From NCBI RefSeq assembly GCF_014646695.1, contig NZ_BMNT01000010.1, positions 1-52,879 on the forward strand: a stretch of 52,879 nt of DNA, read 5' to 3'. This DNA is from Sphaerisporangium melleum. GTDB taxonomy: Bacteria > Actinomycetota > Actinomycetes > Streptosporangiales > Streptosporangiaceae. The position numbers and the translations under genes were made by a program. The notes beneath the pieces are model-generated. The model was not told where the DNA came from. It saw only the letters and a program-made list of their open reading frames with translations, and did no database searches. Shown one piece after another: positions 50,013 to 52,879 of the stretch (position 1 is its first letter; every line of letters begins with the position of its first letter).

Positions 50013-51206
50013 CTACCCGGTCACGCGCATGATGAATCGGCAGTAGAGCAGCGCCACGACGGCCACCGCGGCGAGCATCAGGAGGCCGATGGTGTAGGTG
50101 CCGGTCGCCTGGTAGATCAGGCCCATCACGATCGGGGGCAGGAAGCCGCCGAGGCCGCCCGCCGCGCCGACCACGCCGGTCGCGCTGCCCACCGTGCCCG
50201 CTGGGACGGCCCGGCCGACGATCGCGAACACCGCGCCGGCCCCGCCGCCGAGGGCGGCGGCCATCAGCAGGAACGCCACCGTGGCCACCGGCATCGCCGG
50301 GGCGAAGGAGACGACGGCCGCGCACACGGCCACGCCGGCGAACGTGCCGGTCAGTACGGGAAGGCCGCCCACGCGGTCGGCGAGCCAGCCGCCGGCCGGG
50401 CGGGCCAGGACCGCGACGATGGTGAAGCCGGCCGACCGGGCGGCGGCGTCGGCGATGGTCAGCCCGTACACCGAGCGCAGGTACAGCGGCAGGTAGACGC
50501 CGAAGGCGACGAAGCCGCCGAAGCTCAGCGCGTACATGCCGGCGAGCTCCACCACGACCCGCCGCCGGGCGGCGGCCAGGAAGCGGGCCAGGAACGGCTC
50601 GGCGGCCGGCCGGACGCCCGGCGCGTCGCGGCCGGCGGCCAGGAACGTCACCCCGACCACCACCAGGGCGGCGGCGACCACGAGGAACGGGACGGGACGG
50701 CCGAAGCGGCCGGCCAGCCACGGGGTGACGAACCCGGAGATCGCGGTGCCCACGGTGCCCATGCCGAACAGGCCGAGGGCGAGGCCCCGGCGCTCGGGCG
50801 GGAACCAGGCGTTGACGTACGGCACGCCGATGGCGAAGGTGGCTCCGGCGACGCCGAGGACGAAGCCGCCGGCGATCAGGCCCGGGTAGTCGTCGGTGAA
50901 GGCGAGGAAGACGACCGGCACCACCCCGGCGAGGCTGGCGAGACCGAACATCAGCCGGCCGCCGTACCGGTCGGTCAGCGCGCCGAACACCATGCGGCCG
51001 AGCGATCCGACGATCACCGGCACGGCGACCAGGGCCGACACCTCCAGCGGGCTGAGGCGCAGCAGGTCCTTGTACACGGGGCCGAGCGGGCTGAGCAGCG
51101 CCCACGCCCAGAAGTTCACGGCGAACGCGACGGTGGCCAGGACCAGTGCCCTGACCCTCGCGCCCGTGGATACGGGCAGCACGTCAGGGGCGGAGGTGGT
51201 CGTCAT
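50013..51206 (-). CDS. narK: nitrate/nitrite transporter of the major facilitator family
   Basis: 397 residues, 12 membrane segments. Nitrate signature VLGVAGATFAIGVPYVNAWF and the second GSATGVVGAAGGLGGFLPP; arginines in the TM2 and TM8 regions (GRMVFGALTDRYGG) bind the anion. First gene of the nar operon with a 65-base gap to narG. It imports nitrate and/or exports nitrite. RBS is AAGGA, weak. Confidence 0.93.
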   Translation of the reverse strand: MTTTSAPDVLPVSTGARVRALVLATVAFAVNFWAWALLSPLGPVYKDLLRLSPLEVSALVAVPVIVGSLGRMVFGALTDRYGGRLMFGLASLAGVVPVVFLAFTDDYPGLIAGGFVLGVAGATFAIGVPYVNAWFPPERRGLALGLFGMGTVGTAISGFVTPWLAGRFGRPVPFLVVAAALVVVGVTFLAAGRDAPGVRPAAEPFLARFLAAARRRVVVELAGMYALSFGGFVAFGVYLPLYLRSVYGLTIADAAARSAGFTIVAVLARPAGGWLADRVGGLPVLTGTFAGVAVCAAVVSFAPAMPVATVAFLLMAAALGGGAGAVFAIVGRAVPAGTVGSATGVVGAAGGLGGFLPPIVMGLIYQATGTYTIGLLMLAAVAVVALLYCRFIMRVTG

Positions 51207-51522
51207 CGCCGGTCACATCCTTCGGGCAGCGTTCACGTGCCTGAAGCATCTCTGGGCGGTCATGCTCGGGTTGAGGGTACTTAGTCCTTTGATCGAGGAC
51301 CGAGGACCCGAGCGATCAGTGTCCCCCGGCCGGACCGTAATCTCATAGAGGTGGCACTCATCGGGATCACATCGGCTGACCAGCGCGATTATGTGAGCAA
51401 GGCCACCCTTCCCGCCCACCATTTCACATGGCGTTCATAATCGGGCAACAGGTCGGAAACGGCGAATTGGAAATCTCGGCGTTGCGGACACGAGTGGGGT
51501 CTGCCTTGCTGAAGGGATCGTC
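51207..51522. other. 316-base divergent promoter region of the nar operon and glnII
   Basis: Contains the DosR-like box at 51275-51289 on the nar side. The glnII side (51420-51500) has A/T-rich stretches (CATTTCAC, TTCATAATCGG, GGAAATCTCG). GlnR-type sites expected for nitrogen control are not clear. No gene. Confidence 0.4.
51275..51289. promoter_or_regulatory. possible DosR/DevR-like site GGGTACTTAGTCCTT upstream of narK
   Basis: Resembles the hypoxia-regulator box (GGGAC-W-W-W-GTCCC) with GG-ACT and AGTCC half-sites, one base shorter than consensus, about 75 bases upstream of narK. DevR-type control of nar operons is known in actinobacteria. The match is imperfect, so this is a hypothesis. 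Confidence 0.25.
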
Positions 51523-52536
51523 GTGACCTACAAGGCCGAGTACATCTGGACCGACGGCACCGAGCCGACCGCGCGGCTCAGGTCGAAGACCAGGATTCTC
51601 GCAGACGGAGCCGAGCCGCCGATCTGGGGCTTCGACGGCTCCAGCACGAACCAGGCACCGGGCAAGGCGTCCGACTGTGTACTCAAGCCGGTGTTCGTCT
51701 GCCCGGACCCGATCCGCGGCGGTGACAACGTCCTCGTCATGTGCGAGGTGCTGCTCACCGACATGACCCCGCACCCCACCAACACGCGGGCGCAGCTCGC
51801 CTCGGTCGCCGAGCGCTTCGCCGAGCAGGACTCCTGGTTCGGCATCGAGCAGGAGTACACCTTCTTCAAGGACGGCCGCCCGCTCGGCTTCCCGGTCGGC
51901 GGCTTCCCCGCGCCGCAGGGCTTCTACTACTGCGGCGTCGGCGCCGACGAGGTGTACGGCCGCGAGATCGTCGAGGCGCACCTCGACGCGTGCCTGACCG
52001 CGGGCCTGGCGATCTCCGGTATCAACGCCGAGGTCATGCCCGGCCAGTGGGAGTTCCAGGTCGGCCCGGCCGGCCCGCTCGAGGTGTCCGACCACCTCTG
52101 GGTGGCGCGCTGGCTGCTCTACCGCATCGCCGAGAACTACGGCGTCTCCGCCACGCTCGACCCCAAGCCGGTGCAGGGCGACTGGAACGGCGCGGGCGCG
52201 CACACCAACTTCTCCACCAAGGCCATGCGCGAGGGCTACGACGCCATCATCACCGCCTGCGAGGCCCTGGGCGAGAAGGCCCAGGAGCACATCGCCGGCT
52301 ACGGCGCGGGCATCGAGAAGCGGCTCACCGGCATGCACGAGACCGCCCCGTGGAGCGAGTTCAGCTACGGCGTGTCCAACCGCGGCGCGTCGGTGCGCAT
52401 CCCGTGGCAGGTCGAGGTGGACAAGCACGGCTACATCGAGGACCGCCGCCCGAACGCCAACGTCGACCCGTACGTGGTCACCCGCCTGATCGTGGGCACC
52501 TGCTGCGAGGCCCTGGAGAAGGCCGGCCAGGTCTGA
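51523..52536 (+). CDS. glnII: glutamine synthetase type II
   Basis: 337 residues from GTG 51523 (GAAGGGATC upstream). GSII signatures: YIWTDGTEPTARLRSKTRI, WGFDGSSTNQAPGKASDC, FGIEQEYTF, INAEVMPGQWEFQVGPAGP, GDWNGAGAHTNFSTKAMR and RRPNANVDPYVVTRLI. About 340 residues and no adenylylation tyrosine distinguish it from GSI. It makes glutamine from glutamate, ammonium and ATP. Divergent from the nitrate operon. Confidence 0.96.
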   Translation: MTYKAEYIWTDGTEPTARLRSKTRILADGAEPPIWGFDGSSTNQAPGKASDCVLKPVFVCPDPIRGGDNVLVMCEVLLTDMTPHPTNTRAQLASVAERFAEQDSWFGIEQEYTFFKDGRPLGFPVGGFPAPQGFYYCGVGADEVYGREIVEAHLDACLTAGLAISGINAEVMPGQWEFQVGPAGPLEVSDHLWVARWLLYRIAENYGVSATLDPKPVQGDWNGAGAHTNFSTKAMREGYDAIITACEALGEKAQEHIAGYGAGIEKRLTGMHETAPWSEFSYGVSNRGASVRIPWQVEVDKHGYIEDRRPNANVDPYVVTRLIVGTCCEALEKAGQV

Positions 52537-52630
52537 CGCGGACGCGGCCGGGCACCGTCCGGCCGCACCACGCGAGGCACGCGGACGGGGCCGGACGGCG
52601 CCGCGTCCCGCCGGGCCATCGAGCACACGC

Positions 52631-52667
52631 GGCGCCGCCCGCGGGGGTTCTCCCCGCGGACGGCGCC
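52631..52667. terminator. nested hairpin between convergent glnII and FG-GAP gene
   Basis: Outer GGCGCCG / CGGCGCC and inner CCGCGGGG / CCCCGCGG stems with a short loop, followed by TCGTTGTT on the plus strand. Likely bidirectional. Confidence 0.75.
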
Positions 52668-52683
52668 GTCGTTGTTCCCCTGC

Positions 52684-52879
52684 TCAGAAAGGCTCGGTGT
52701 TGGTCCAGGCCCAGACCGCGCCGTTCGAGGGGACGATGTCGAGGTAGTCGTCGCGGCCGTCGCCGTTGATGTCCGCGAAGTGGATCTGACCGCCCGGCGC
52801 CGTCATGGTGCCACCGCTGCCCGCGGGGACCCCGGCGGCGATCACTCCCTGGGGGTTCCAGGCCCAGCCGCTGGGCGAG
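52684..52879 (-). CDS. FG-GAP/VCBS repeat protein, C-terminal fragment
   Basis: The minus-strand frame enters from the window end and stops at 52684. It reads AWNPQGVIAAGVPAGSGGTM, then HFADINGDGRDDYLDIVPS and GAVWAWTNTEPF to the stop. DINGDGRDDYLDI is the calcium-binding core of an FG-GAP repeat. These occur in secreted lectin- or hydrolase-like actinomycete proteins; the N-terminal catalytic part is outside the window. Confidence 0.85.
   Translation of the reverse strand, partial: SPSGWAWNPQGVIAAGVPAGSGGTMTAPGGQIHFADINGDGRDDYLDIVPSNGAVWAWTNTEPF

Noticed and set aside
46714-50046. 1110-codon open frame on the plus strand opposite narG
   Set aside because: It is antisense to an unmistakable narG, has no recognisable domain and a low-complexity G/R/V/H-rich composition, as expected from GC-rich codon bias.
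1-52879. CRISPR array, tRNA or rRNA genes, prophage
   Set aside because: No regularly spaced direct repeats, cloverleaf-like sequences, rRNA segments or phage structural genes were recognised by eye; a tRNAscan/Infernal run would be decisive.

Overview
The window is high-GC actinomycete chromosome, probably from a filamentous genus. The pointers are a WhiJ-type cluster (XRE/DUF5753 regulator, DUF397 protein, anti-sigma-like ATPase), adjacent DUF6230 and DUF6114 genes, DUF6879 and DUF6082 proteins, a GlnII-type glutamine synthetase, and abundant GTG and TTG starts with strong Shine-Dalgarno sequences. Genus is not decidable from the sequence alone; I would look first in Streptosporangiales. 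I saw no rRNA, tRNA or CRISPR array.

Layout. 1-3 kb: the end of a grasp-modified-peptide locus (methyltransferase cut by the window edge, ATP-grasp partner reduced to its C-terminal third), then the WhiJ-type cluster. 3.1-13.4 kb: an island with visibly more A/T-ending codons than its surroundings. It holds a short PD-(D/E)XK protein, a Sel1-repeat protein, and then the most interesting block (5.1-12.1 kb): a divergent winged-helix/zinc-ribbon protein, an operon of ParB-like protein, SNF2 ATPase and PD-(D/E)XK (DUF3883-like) protein, a Vsr-type endonuclease and a C5-cytosine methyltransferase. A decayed IS5-family element follows. 13.7-15.0 kb: a NUDIX hydrolase gene split by a 763-bp insertion with 15-bp terminal inverted repeats and a gene but no transposase.

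15-29 kb: ordinary core and accessory genes (phosphotransferase, HhH glycosylase, GPP34-domain membrane protein, AAA/DUF234 ATPase, RlmG-like methyltransferase, secreted protein, SMP-30 lactonase) and two paralogous membrane proteins that fuse a Ser/Thr kinase to an extracellular BMP-family ligand-binding domain. Both have the same palindrome at the same distance from the start codon. 28.6-44 kb: a PIN/Phd toxin-antitoxin pair, a YfhO-like giant membrane protein, a Tat-exported amine oxidase, an ECF sigma operon, a DUF6879/DUF6082 operon, a methyltransferase, a SulP transporter, the DUF6230-DUF6114 pair, and a LigD-type 3'-phosphoesterase with a degenerate ligase half.

43-52.9 kb: narK-narG-narH-narJ-narI on the minus strand (nitrate uptake and respiratory reduction), the divergent glnII (ammonium assimilation), and the end of an FG-GAP repeat protein.

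How they may work together: the methyltransferase, SNF2, nuclease, ParB and Vsr genes look like a self-contained DNA-modification and restriction module. The nar genes form one translationally coupled operon with a common promoter region. The kinase-BMP pair looks like two one-component receptors under shared control.
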